The position numbers and the translations under genes were made by a program. Below are positions 1 through 7,773 of a stretch of 19,275 bases of DNA, piece by piece. The stretch's first letter is position 1; every line of letters begins with the position of its first letter. Location: contig WGBJ01000528.1 of assembly GCA_015494385.1 (NCBI GenBank), positions 1 to 19,275 of the forward strand. Direction: 5' to 3'. The stretch is from Marinosulfonomonas sp. (GTDB lineage: Bacteria > Pseudomonadota > Alphaproteobacteria > Rhodobacterales > Rhodobacteraceae). The notes under the pieces were generated by a model. It had not been told where the DNA came from. It ran no database searches and saw only the letters and a list, made by a program, of their open reading frames with translations.

Positions 1-19
1 AGATGTGTATAAGAGACAG
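1..19 (+). other. Nextera/Tn5 mosaic-end adapter remnant
   Basis: The first 19 bases, AGATGTGTATAAGAGACAG, are identical to the Tn5 mosaic-end transfer strand used in Nextera library preparation. The sequence sits exactly at the left edge and points into the insert, as an untrimmed adapter would. It should be treated as non-genomic; true genomic sequence probably starts at position 20. Confidence 0.96.
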
Positions 20-121
20 CATCTGGATCGTATCCTTGTCGCGTTCGCGCGTGGCGAAATCCAGCGGGTTGTCCAGTCTTGCCGCCGTATCTGGATTAGT
101 CGGATTGGTGTTTGAAGGCAT
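20..121 (-). CDS. N-terminal fragment of an unidentified protein, truncated by the contig end
   Basis: Reading the reverse strand from an ATG at 121 gives 34 open codons before the adapter is reached. The ATG is preceded by GGAG six bases upstream, a good ribosome-binding site. The visible peptide begins MPSNTNPTNPD and continues with a charged stretch (ATRERDKDTIQM). No domain can be recognised from so little. In some Rhodobacterales a similar charged stretch precedes an EAL (cyclic-di-GMP phosphodiesterase) domain, but this is only a faint resemblance from memory. The gene is divergent from tag, with 127 bp between the start codons. Confidence 0.6.
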
Positions 122-248
122 TTGATTCTCCGTCCCGTGCGGGGGCACAATGGGGCCATAGCGCCTAACAACAGGTAAAGATTCATATTTTGTTCAAATT
201 GTAATAAAATGCCGGAATATTGCGTAACGAATGGGAAACAGGTAAAAT

Positions 249-821
249 ATGGAAAACAGATGTGCATGGGTCGGCCGCGAGCCGATATATATTTCTTACC
301 ATGATGATGAATGGGGCGTCCCAGAATACAACAGCCGCGCCTTGTGGGAGAAACTGATTCTGGACGGATTTCAGGCCGGACTTAGCTGGATCACCATCCT
401 GAAGAAGCGTGAAAATTTTCGCACGGCGTTTGCGGGGTTTGATCCTGATGTGATTGCCGGATGGGGCGAAGCCGAGGTTAAGCGCCTGCTACAGGACGCA
501 GGCATCGTGCGCCATCGGGGCAAGATCGAGGCGACGATCGGCAACGCCAAGGCGTGGCAGGAAATCGAGGCGCGCGAGGGGTTTGATACGTTCCTGTGGA
601 ATTATGTGGATGGCAAGCCGCTGCAGAACCGGTTCAAAACCATGGCCGAGGTGCCGACGCAAACGCCCCTGTCGGTGCAGATTTCAAAGGATTTGAAAAA
701 GGCGGGGTTCCGGTTCTGCGGGCCGACCATTGTTTATGCCTTTATGCAGGCCGTGGGCATGGTGAATGACCACGAGGTCGGGTGCGAATGTCACGACAGG
801 GTGGCAAAACTGGCCCGCTAG
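249..821 (+). CDS. tag: DNA-3-methyladenine glycosylase I
   Basis: This 190-residue protein matches the TAG family over its full length. TAG hydrolyses the N-glycosidic bond of 3-methyladenine in alkylated DNA to start base-excision repair in the cytoplasm. The HhH-type core sequences YHDDEWGVP (about 17-25) and QAGLSWITILKKREN (about 42-56) are present. The residues forming the family's zinc site are conserved: Cys5, His18, His175 and Cys179. The position equivalent to E. coli Glu38, which contacts the base, appears to be Asp39 here, a conservative change. The ATG at 249 has AGG seven bases upstream and an AT-rich leader. The gene is monocistronic and converges with the thioredoxin-like gene; the two stop codons share the tetranucleotide CTAG at 818-821. 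Confidence 0.95.
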   Translation: MENRCAWVGREPIYISYHDDEWGVPEYNSRALWEKLILDGFQAGLSWITILKKRENFRTAFAGFDPDVIAGWGEAEVKRLLQDAGIVRHRGKIEATIGNAKAWQEIEAREGFDTFLWNYVDGKPLQNRFKTMAEVPTQTPLSVQISKDLKKAGFRFCGPTIVYAFMQAVGMVNDHEVGCECHDRVAKLAR

Positions 822-1435
822 GGGGTGATCAGCGACTGGATGATGGCGAATGTGCTGTCGGTGTCCCATTCCGCGCCGCCGGTCAGACGGGCGATTTCCT
901 GACCCTCGGGGTTCAGGATCACCGAAACCGGCAGGCCCAGAACATTCATGCTGCGGGCAAGGGATTGTTTGGGGTCCAGCAGGATCGGCAGGCTGGTGAC
1001 ATTGGCCGTTTCAAAGAATTTCCTGATCGCGGGCACGGTGTTGCGACCGGTGGCGATGGTGACGACCTCGAACTTGTCGCCGCCTTTTTGTTTTTGTAAC
1101 CGGTCCAGCGACGGCATTTCCTGACGGCATGGCGGGCACCAGGTGGCCCAGATATTCACCAGCACATATTTGCCTTTGTATTCGGCCAATGTGTGTTCAT
1201 TCCCGTCCGCATCGACAAAGGGCGTGGTCACGGCGGGCTTGGCTGTTTCATGGAATGACAGTTTCAGCATCAGCCCCTCGGCCAGCGGGTGCGGGCCGCT
1301 CAGGCCGGTGCTTTGGGTTACCTCTGCAGGGGGCGATTGCAGGCCCAAGGCGCCTTTGACGGCCTCGATATTGCTGACCGCATAGATTGCACCGGCCGCG
1401 ATTGCCGCATATAGGATGGCTGAACGTAACTGCAT
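818..1435 (-). CDS. TlpA-like membrane-anchored thioredoxin-fold protein
   Basis: A 205-residue protein of the TlpA/ResA/CcmG-like disulfide reductase group. An N-terminal hydrophobic segment (about residues 5-20) would anchor it to the inner membrane with the thioredoxin domain in the periplasm. The active site WATWCPPC places the redox cysteines at 100 and 103, and a later GLPVSVI supplies the cis-proline. Such proteins reduce disulfides in the periplasm, for example during cytochrome c or copper-centre maturation, though no partner genes lie nearby. I chose the start at 1435 (MQLRSAIL) because GGAG lies seven bases upstream and the signal-anchor begins there; the open frame extends further into argH but without support. 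Only 19 bp separate this start codon from that of argH on the other strand. Confidence 0.88.
   Translation of the reverse strand: MQLRSAILYAAIAAGAIYAVSNIEAVKGALGLQSPPAEVTQSTGLSGPHPLAEGLMLKLSFHETAKPAVTTPFVDADGNEHTLAEYKGKYVLVNIWATWCPPCRQEMPSLDRLQKQKGGDKFEVVTIATGRNTVPAIRKFFETANVTSLPILLDPKQSLARSMNVLGLPVSVILNPEGQEIARLTGGAEWDTDSTFAIIQSLITP
1387..1415 (+). promoter_or_regulatory. Candidate sigma-70-type promoter for argH inside the thioredoxin gene
   Basis: TTGCAC (1387-1392) and TATAGG (1410-1415) are 17 bp apart, placing transcription start near 1422, about 33 bases before the argH start. It lies inside the oppositely oriented coding region, which is expected because the start codons are almost back to back. 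The -35 match is poor (3/6) and the -10 moderate (4/6), so this is only a candidate. Confidence 0.25.
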
Positions 1436-1454
1436 ATCAATTCTCCGGGTGCCG

Positions 1455-2864
1455 ATGATGACCGAAACTAGCAAAGATAACGCAAAAGCCAACACCATGT
1501 GGGGTGGTCGGTTTGCCGCAGGGCCGGACGCGATCATGGAGGCCATCAATGCCTCGATCGGGTTCGATCAGCGGATGGCCAAACAGGACATCGAAGGCTC
1601 GCGTGCCCATGCCGCGATGTTGGCGGCAGCGGGTATCATCACTGATACGGATGCGGCGGCGATAAGGGAAGGGCTTCTCACGGTATTGTCAGAGATCGAG
1701 GGCGGCACCTTTGAATTTTCCACAGCGCTTGAGGATATCCACATGAACGTGGAATCCCGCCTGAAGGATCTGATTGGCGAGCCGGCGGGGCGCCTTCATA
1801 CGGCGCGGTCGCGCAATGATCAGGTGGCGCTGGATTTCCGCATGTGGGTGCGCGAGCAAACGGATGCGGCGATCACCGGATTGCAGGCGCTGATGAAGGC
1901 GCTGTTAACGCAGGCCGAGGCAGGTGCGGATTGGGTGATGCCCGGGTTTACCCATTTGCAGGTGGCCCAGCCGGTCACATGGGGTCATCACATGATGGCT
2001 TATGTTGAAATGTTCGGCCGCGACATGAGCCGCTTTGCCGATGCACGCAAACGCATGAACCTGTCGCCTTTGGGTGCGGCGGCGCTGGCGGGAACGTCCT
2101 TTCCGATTGACCGGCATATGACCGCACAGGCGCTGGGCTTTGACGCGCCAGCCCCCAATTCGCTGGACGCTGTGGCGGATCGAGACTTTGCACTGGAGTA
2201 TCTGGCCGCATGTTCGATAACTGCAATGCACCTGTCGCGGTTTTCAGAAGAATTGGTGATCTGGTCCTCGGCCCAGTTTCGATTTGTGCAATTGTCGGAC
2301 CGGTTTTCTACCGGATCAAGCATCATGCCGCAAAAGAAAAACCCCGATGCGGCGGAACTGATCCGCGCCAAGATCGGACGGATCATGGGGGCGATGGTGG
2401 GGCTGTTCACGGTGATGAAGGGCCTGCCGCTGACCTATTCCAAGGACATGCAGGAAGACAAGGAACAGGTGTTCGATGCCGCCGACAGCCTGATGCTGGC
2501 ACTGGCCGCGATGACCGGCATGGTCAGCGATATGAACGCAAATGTCGAAGAGCTGGAGCGCGCGGCGGCCACAGGCTTTTCCACCGCCACCGATCTGGCC
2601 GATTGGCTGGTGCGCGAGTTGGGGATGCCGTTTCGCGAGGCCCATCATGTGACCGGCACGCTGGTGGCACTGGCCGAGGGCAAGGGCTGTGATTTGCCCG
2701 ACTTGTCGCTGGATGATATGCAAGGCGTGCATGAAAACATAAACGCGGGTGTGTTTGATGTGCTGGGCGTGCATAATTCGGTTGCCAGCCGCACCAGTTA
2801 TGGCGGCACGGCCCCCAGTGAAGTGCGCAAACAGATTGCCCGCTGGAAAGAGGCATTGAAATGA
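1455..2864 (+). CDS. argH: Argininosuccinate lyase
   Basis: The last enzyme of arginine synthesis, splitting argininosuccinate into arginine and fumarate; cytoplasmic homotetramer of the fumarase/aspartase superfamily. The protein is 469 residues from the start chosen. Family landmarks seen in order are MWGGRF near the N-terminus, EDIHMNVE, the [10 protein letters not shown] motif, the [10 protein letters not shown] motif and the signature [12 protein letters not shown] carrying the catalytic serine loop. A longer frame opens at 1416, but homologues begin close to the MWGGRF segment and translation from 1416 would run into the divergent gene. ATG codons at 1455 and 1458 are both possible, and neither has a strong ribosome-binding site. 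Its stop overlaps the start of the next small lipoprotein gene (ATGA), implying translational coupling. Confidence 0.96.
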   Translation: MMTETSKDNAKANTMWGGRFAAGPDAIMEAINASIGFDQRMAKQDIEGSRAHAAMLAAAGIITDTDAAAIREGLLTVLSEIEGGTFEFSTALEDIHMNVESRLKDLIGEPAGRLHTARSRNDQVALDFRMWVREQTDAAITGLQALMKALLTQAEAGADWVMPGFTHLQVAQPVTWGHHMMAYVEMFGRDMSRFADARKRMNLSPLGAAALAGTSFPIDRHMTAQALGFDAPAPNSLDAVADRDFALEYLAACSITAMHLSRFSEELVIWSSAQFRFVQLSDRFSTGSSIMPQKKNPDAAELIRAKIGRIMGAMVGLFTVMKGLPLTYSKDMQEDKEQVFDAADSLMLALAAMTGMVSDMNANVEELERAAATGFSTATDLADWLVRELGMPFREAHHVTGTLVALAEGKGCDLPDLSLDDMQGVHENINAGVFDVLGVHNSVASRTSYGGTAPSEVRKQIARWKEALK

Positions 2865-3034
2865 GAACCGTTCTGGCAATGATCGCTTTGGCCACGCTAA
2901 CCGCTTGCGGTGCAGATGGCGAACCGGTGCGCCCGTCGATGAATGCGGGCGTTTCGGTGACGCCCAGTGGCGTGCATCCGTCTGTATCTTTGGGCACAAA
3001 GGTCGGGCCGGTAAACCTGATCCTCGGGCTATAG
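2861..3034 (+). CDS. Small LptM-like lipoprotein coupled to argH
   Basis: A 57-residue open frame that starts inside the argH stop codon (ATGA overlap). The N-terminus ([16 protein letters not shown]) is a short type II signal peptide with a clear LTAC lipobox, so Cys16 would be lipidated; the residue after it is Gly, which predicts outer-membrane sorting. Directly after the cysteine the sequence reads GADGEPVRP, resembling the CG-x-x-G-P-x-x-P pattern of LptM/YifL, the small lipoprotein that assists LptD oxidation and LPS-translocon maturation. LptM genes characteristically sit beside lysA or dapF, and lysA is the next forward gene here. The rest is a short valine/serine-rich, strand-like tail. 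The lipoprotein call is firm; the LptM assignment is inference. Its stop overlaps the end of the convergent DUF4336 gene by 6 bp. Confidence 0.82.
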   Translation: MRTVLAMIALATLTACGADGEPVRPSMNAGVSVTPSGVHPSVSLGTKVGPVNLILGL

Positions 3035-3754
3035 AACCCAGCGGAACGACCGCTTCAATTCTGCCACGGCATTTTTGTCATACCAGCGCCCGTGCGCCAG
3101 AATGATACGTTCCGGTCCCCAGTCGATCATCCGCTGAACACTGGCGCGCAACTGGTCGCGGTGTTTGGAAAAGGTCATGCGCATATCGCGCGGCATCCCG
3201 CCGTCCGGGTCCTGTATCCCGCCCCATCTGGTCAGGATGCGCAGGAACCAGCCCAGCTTGTCCGGCTCAAAGTTTTCAATCAGATCGGTCAGGATCAGGG
3301 TTTTCGAGGCCTTGTGAAAGAACACCGCCTCGCGATGGATTTTGCTGCCTTCAACAATCATCTGGTCGATCTGTCCGGCCCATGCGGCGGGCGGGGTTTG
3401 GGTCAGGTCCTCGTCAAAGCGTAAGGCCATCCCGTGTTTTTTGGCCCGTTTCACCACGCCGGGGGCGGCATAGGCGCGGGCTTTGGGGAAGGCTTTTTGC
3501 CACTCCGTGATATAGGCATAGTGAATCCAGTTGGGCGCAATCAGGTGACAAACAGGGCCAAGGGCGGCAATTTCACCCAGCAGGCTGTCGCATATCCTGG
3601 TGGGTGAATGCAGCCAGATATCCCCGTTTTCCAACCGCACCACGGTCATGCGGGTGGAAAAGGGGGCGCCGTAGAATTTGATGGACGGGCCATCGACAAT
3701 CCAGATGTTGTCAGCAACGGGTTTCAGGGTGTTCAGAGGGTCGTAGCCAGCCAT
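3029..3754 (-). CDS. DUF4336 domain-containing protein (metallo-beta-lactamase-like fold)
   Basis: A 241-residue protein matching the DUF4336 family, which is related in fold to metallo-beta-lactamases but has unknown biochemistry. Visible family stretches are LKPVADNIWIVDGP near the N-terminus, WLHSPTRI, APNWIHY, TLILTDLIENFEP and the C-terminal ILAHGRWYD. The canonical HxHxDH zinc motif of true metallo-beta-lactamases is not present, so enzymatic activity cannot be assumed. The frame is open up to 3808, but I place the start at 3754 (MAGYDPL): homologues start there, GGGAA precedes it, and a TATATT -10-like box at 3788-3783 would lie upstream of this start but inside the longer version. The gene stands in reverse orientation between the argH-lipoprotein pair and lysA. 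Confidence 0.85.
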   Translation of the reverse strand: MAGYDPLNTLKPVADNIWIVDGPSIKFYGAPFSTRMTVVRLENGDIWLHSPTRICDSLLGEIAALGPVCHLIAPNWIHYAYITEWQKAFPKARAYAAPGVVKRAKKHGMALRFDEDLTQTPPAAWAGQIDQMIVEGSKIHREAVFFHKASKTLILTDLIENFEPDKLGWFLRILTRWGGIQDPDGGMPRDMRMTFSKHRDQLRASVQRMIDWGPERIILAHGRWYDKNAVAELKRSFRWVL

Positions 3755-3768
3755 TTCATCGGTTCCCG

Positions 3769-3794
3769 ATCCGGTTGCGGAAAATATACCGGAT
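3769..3794. promoter_or_regulatory. Inverted repeat overlapping the putative DUF4336 promoter
   Basis: ATCCGGT (3769-3775) and ACCGGAT (3788-3794) form a perfect 7-bp inverted repeat around a 12-bp spacer. The right arm abuts TATATT on the reverse strand (3788-3783), a 5/6 match to a -10 box with a start point about 22 bases before the DUF4336 ATG. Half-site centres are 19 bp apart, close to two helical turns, which suits a dimeric repressor. This is inference from geometry; no regulator is encoded nearby. Confidence 0.45.
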
Positions 3795-3892
3795 TTGGCG
3801 CAGCACATACATCCCTAACCCGGGCAGGAGGGTTGCTATTTGCGGCATTTCCCTTATCCGTATGCGCCAACATAACGAACAAGGCTAGGTAG

Positions 3893-5158
3893 ATGGACTA
3901 CTTTCTGTATCAAAACGGCATCCTTCATGCCGAAGACGTTGCAATCCCCGAAATCGCCGCACAGGTGGGAACGCCGTTCTACCTCTATTCTGCCGCCACT
4001 CTGCGTCGCCATTTCCGGCTGTTTGACGAGGCACTGGAAGGGACAGACCATCTGGTTTGTTATGCGATGAAGGCCAATTCCAATCAGGCCGTGCTGAAAC
4101 TGATGGCCGATATGGGCGCGGGTATGGATGTGGTTTCGGGCGGGGAATATGCCCGCGCAAAGGCCGCCGGTGTGCCCGGGGATCGCATCGTATTTTCCGG
4201 CGTTGGCAAAACGCGGGATGAAATGCGCACGGCGCTGGAAGGCGGTATTCGCCAGTTCAATGTCGAATCCGAACCGGAAATGATTGCCCTGAACGAGGTA
4301 GCCCTGTCACTGGATATGGTCGCGCCAATCACTGTGCGGGTGAACCCCGATGTAGACGCCAAAACCCATGCCAAAATCTCCACCGGTAAATCGGAAAACA
4401 AATTCGGCATCCCGATCTCGCGGGCTTCAACGGTTTATGCCCAAGCGGCCGCAATGAAGGGGCTTGAGGTGATCGGTATTGATGTTCACATCGGCAGCCA
4501 GTTGACGCAGCTTGACCCCTACCGCGCCGCTTACGAAAAAGTGGCCGACCTGACAAAGCAACTGCGTGCCGAGGGCCACAACATCCGCCGCCTTGATCTG
4601 GGCGGCGGTCTGGGTATCCCCTACGAGCGCTCCAATGACGCACCGCCCCTGCCGATGGAATATGGCGCCATGGTCAAGGACGTGCTGGGTGATCTGGACT
4701 GCGAAATCGAGATCGAACCCGGTCGCCTGATCGCCGGCAACGCCGGAATTCTGGTGGCAGAAGTCATCTATGTAAAACAGGGCGAGGACCGCCAGTTCCT
4801 GATCGTGGACGCCGCCATGAACGATCTGATCCGCCCCGCGATGTATGAAGCACACCATGACATCGTGCCGGTCATCGAGGCCGAAGCGGGGGTAGAGCAA
4901 GCCCCTTACGACATCGTTGGTCCTGTCTGCGAAAGCGGTGACACATTCGCCAAACAACGCAACCTGCCGCCGCAACAGGCCGGTGATCTGGTGGCGTTCC
5001 GCTCGGCCGGTGCTTATGGCGCGGTGATGGCGTCGGAATATAATTCCCGCCCGATGATCCCCGAAGTTCTGGTCGATGGGCATCAATTCGCTGTCATCCG
5101 GCCCCGCCCGACCTTGGAAGATATGATAAACCGCGATACCATACCGGAATGGCTCTGA
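3893..5158 (+). CDS. lysA: Diaminopimelate decarboxylase
   Basis: Decarboxylates meso-diaminopimelate to L-lysine, the final step of the DAP pathway, and so controls the split between peptidoglycan precursor and lysine. The protein is 421 residues, the normal length. It shows the fold-type III PLP enzyme landmarks: YAMKAN with the Schiff-base Lys60, HIGSQL, the glycine-rich GGGLGIPY phosphate-binding loop, EPGRLIAGNAG, and the GPVCESGD motif carrying the catalytic cysteine from the partner subunit. The ATG at 3893 is preceded by a modest AAGG/AGG ribosome-binding site. The TIGR02302 gene follows 26 bp downstream in the same direction and is probably co-transcribed. Confidence 0.97.
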   Translation: MDYFLYQNGILHAEDVAIPEIAAQVGTPFYLYSAATLRRHFRLFDEALEGTDHLVCYAMKANSNQAVLKLMADMGAGMDVVSGGEYARAKAAGVPGDRIVFSGVGKTRDEMRTALEGGIRQFNVESEPEMIALNEVALSLDMVAPITVRVNPDVDAKTHAKISTGKSENKFGIPISRASTVYAQAAAMKGLEVIGIDVHIGSQLTQLDPYRAAYEKVADLTKQLRAEGHNIRRLDLGGGLGIPYERSNDAPPLPMEYGAMVKDVLGDLDCEIEIEPGRLIAGNAGILVAEVIYVKQGEDRQFLIVDAAMNDLIRPAMYEAHHDIVPVIEAEAGVEQAPYDIVGPVCESGDTFAKQRNLPPQQAGDLVAFRSAGAYGAVMASEYNSRPMIPEVLVDGHQFAVIRPRPTLEDMINRDTIPEWL

Positions 5159-5184
5159 CCTATCAGGGCCGATAAAGGATCGGT

Positions 5185-7767
5185 ATGAGCGACAATCACA
5201 CCCCAAAGGACGACGCCCTGAAAGGGCTGGCATGGCCCCTGCGCCTGACCCGTGCGGGAATGGTGGCGGAACGGGCGACCAAGGCATTCTGGCCGTTGTG
5301 GTCGGTGCTGATGCTGGCGATTGCGCTGGTGATGCTGGGGGTGCAGGATTTCACCCCGCCGAAACTGGCAATGGCGGCGGTGGCTGTGTTTGCACTGGCG
5401 GGTGCATGGACGCTGGTTTACGGGGTGCGGCGGTTTCGCTGGCCAAGTGAAGGCGAGGCACGCGAGCGACTGGATGCCACCTTGCCCGGTCGACCCATTA
5501 CGGCGCTGACCGACACGCAGGCAATCGGCGCGGACGATGCGGCTTCACAGGCTGTTTGGAAGGCCCATGTGGCGCGGATGGCGGTGCGGGTCAAGGGGGC
5601 CAAACCCGCCCCTGCCGACCTGCGCGTTTCCGCAAAAGACCCCTATGCGCTGCGCTATGTGGCGGTGCTGGCCTTACTGGTGGCTTTGCTGTTCGGCTCG
5701 TTGAACCGTGTGCAGAGCGTGGCGGATATTGCCACTGGTTCGGGCGGAACCGCCATGGCTGCGGGGCCAAGCTGGGAAGGCTGGGTCGAGCCTCCCGCCT
5801 ATACCGGCAAGCCGAGCCTGTATCTGAACGACCTGCCGCAAGGTGATTTAAGCGTGCCCAAAGGCTCGCGCATCACGGTGCGTCTGTATGGCGAAGTTGG
5901 CGCGTTGACTGTGCGCCAAACTGTGTCGGGTGAACCGGTCGAGGATGCCGCCGCAGTTTCCCAAGAAATGACTGTTACGCGGGACGGCGTGCTGGCGATT
6001 GACGGGCAGGGCGGTGCCGAATGGCAAATCACCCTGCTGCCCGACCTGCCGCCATCGGTGCGCTTTGATGGCGAGTTAAAACGCGAGGCGCGGGGGGTGA
6101 TGAGGCAACCCTTTGCCGCCAGCGACGACTATGCTGTGGTGCGCGGCACTGCGGAATTCCGGCTGGATCTGGAAACGGTCGAGCGCCGCTACGGGCTGGC
6201 CGTTGATCCCGAAGAACGCGATCCCGTTGTCCTTGACCTGCCGCTGCCCATCACCGGCAGCCGTGCCGAGTTTACCGAAGAACTGGTGGATGATCTGTCC
6301 GAACACCCGTGGTCCGGTCTGCCCGTCACCTTGACCCTGACGGTCGAGGATGCCGCAGGCCAAACCGGCCAATCCGAGGCCATGCACATGCTGATGCCCG
6401 GCCGTCGGTTTTTTGCACCATTGGCCCGTGCGGTGGTTGAGCAGCGCCGCGATTTGCTGTGGTCGCGTGATAACGGCTCCCGTGTGGCACAGGTATTGCG
6501 GGCGGTGACGCACCGGCCCGAAGGGTTCGTTCGCAATGACAGCGCTTATCTGATGTTGCGGGTGGCAATCCGGCGACTCGAGGCTGGTGTGGCCTTTGGC
6601 ATGACGCCCGAATTGCAGGACGAAATTGCAACAGCGCTGTGGGATATTGCACTGATTTTTGAAGATGGCTCGCTGGCGGATGCCAAGGAACGTTTGCACC
6701 GCGCGCAGGAACGGCTGGCCGAGGCGATGAAGAACGGTGCCAGCAAGGAAGAAATCGAAGACCTGATGCAGGAATTGCGCGACGCCACCAAGGATTACAT
6801 GCGCCAGTTGGCCGAACAGCAGCGCCAGAATGGCGAACAGGACCAGCAACAGGCGCAGAATGGCGAAACCTTTGAATTTACGCAGGAAGAATTGCAGGCC
6901 CTGATGGACCGGATTCAGGAGCTGATGGAAGAAGGGCGGATGGAAGAGGCCGCCGATCTGATGCAGCGCATGAACGAGATGATGGAAAACCTGCAAATGG
7001 CCGAAAACCAGAACGGTCAGGGCGAAGGCAGCCCCGGTCAGCAGTCGATGGAAGATTTGAAAGATACCCTGCGCAACCAGCAAGGGTTGTCGGACGAGGC
7101 CTTCCGCGATTTGCAGGAACAGTTCAACCCCAACGCCAACCGTGGCGAAAGTGGCCAGAACCGTGGCGAATCCGGTGGTCAGGGTGAAGGGCGCAGCCAC
7201 ACAGGGCAGGGCGATCAAGGCCAAGGTGGTGGAGAAGGCCAGCAAGGGCAGGAAGAAGGCGGCAAAGGGCAGGGTGAAAGCCTTGCGGACCGGCAACAGG
7301 CCTTGCGGGACGAATTGCAACGCCAAAAGGATGGTCTGCCCGGTGCAGGTACTGCCGAAGGTGACGCCGCCCGCGAGGCGCTGGAACGGGCTGGTCGGGC
7401 GATGGACGGGGCCGAACAGGCACTGCGCAACGGGCAACTGGCCGAGGCACTGGAAAATCAGGCCGAGGCACTGGAAGCCCTGCGCGAAGGGATGCGCAAT
7501 CTGGGCAATGCACTGGCGCAAAACCGTCAACAGGACGGGGGCCAGCAAGGGCAGGCGCAAACACGCGATCAGGCCAACGGGCGCGACCCGCTGGGGCGTG
7601 ACAACAGCGGGCGTGGATCATCTGCAACGCAGGGTGATACCTTGCTGAAAAGGGATGTGCGTCGCCGCGCGCAGGAATTGCTGAAGGAATTGCGCCACCG
7701 GTCAGGTGACCGAAGCCGCCCGGAAATCGAACTGGACTATCTGAAACGCCTGCTGGACAAATATTAA
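5185..7767 (+). CDS. TIGR02302 family (DUF4175) membrane protein
   Basis: An 860-residue protein of the alphaproteobacterial TIGR02302 family. Two transmembrane helices lie near the N-terminus (about 36-54 and 60-80) and a third at about 157-176. They are followed by a region likely outside the membrane that contains the family-typical WEGWVEPPAYTGKPSLYL. From about residue 500 the chain is a long helical, Gln/Glu/Met-rich segment, then a Gln/Gly low-complexity stretch (about 650-700), more helical sequence, and a conserved C-terminus ending in DYLKRLLDKY. Function is unknown; the architecture suggests an envelope-spanning or periplasmic scaffold. A strong AAAGGA site lies six bases before the ATG. 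It is probably in an operon with lysA, a neighbourhood shared with relatives. It converges on the zinc-ribbon gene, 6 bp away. Confidence 0.9.
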   Translation: MSDNHTPKDDALKGLAWPLRLTRAGMVAERATKAFWPLWSVLMLAIALVMLGVQDFTPPKLAMAAVAVFALAGAWTLVYGVRRFRWPSEGEARERLDATLPGRPITALTDTQAIGADDAASQAVWKAHVARMAVRVKGAKPAPADLRVSAKDPYALRYVAVLALLVALLFGSLNRVQSVADIATGSGGTAMAAGPSWEGWVEPPAYTGKPSLYLNDLPQGDLSVPKGSRITVRLYGEVGALTVRQTVSGEPVEDAAAVSQEMTVTRDGVLAIDGQGGAEWQITLLPDLPPSVRFDGELKREARGVMRQPFAASDDYAVVRGTAEFRLDLETVERRYGLAVDPEERDPVVLDLPLPITGSRAEFTEELVDDLSEHPWSGLPVTLTLTVEDAAGQTGQSEAMHMLMPGRRFFAPLARAVVEQRRDLLWSRDNGSRVAQVLRAVTHRPEGFVRNDSAYLMLRVAIRRLEAGVAFGMTPELQDEIATALWDIALIFEDGSLADAKERLHRAQERLAEAMKNGASKEEIEDLMQELRDATKDYMRQLAEQQRQNGEQDQQQAQNGETFEFTQEELQALMDRIQELMEEGRMEEAADLMQRMNEMMENLQMAENQNGQGEGSPGQQSMEDLKDTLRNQQGLSDEAFRDLQEQFNPNANRGESGQNRGESGGQGEGRSHTGQGDQGQGGGEGQQGQEEGGKGQGESLADRQQALRDELQRQKDGLPGAGTAEGDAAREALERAGRAMDGAEQALRNGQLAEALENQAEALEALREGMRNLGNALAQNRQQDGGQQGQAQTRDQANGRDPLGRDNSGRGSSATQGDTLLKRDVRRRAQELLKELRHRSGDRSRPEIELDYLKRLLDKY

Positions 7768-7773
7768 GGCCGG

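Noticed and set aside
3309..3754. DUF4336 as a true metallo-beta-lactamase hydrolase
   Set aside because: The HxHxDH zinc motif is absent, so only the fold relationship is stated.
4427..5287. 286-codon reverse open frame
   Set aside because: Antisense to lysA and the start of TIGR02302; no ribosome-binding site or motifs.
7120..7290. Apparent tandem repeats in the Q/G-rich DNA
   Set aside because: The repeats are short, imperfect and in frame within TIGR02302, the usual low-complexity region of the family rather than a separate repeat element.
6076..7560. 494-codon open frame on the reverse strand
   Set aside because: It lies entirely within the TIGR02302 gene and its Leu/Phe-rich translation arises from the Gln/Glu/Gly codons opposite; no family features.
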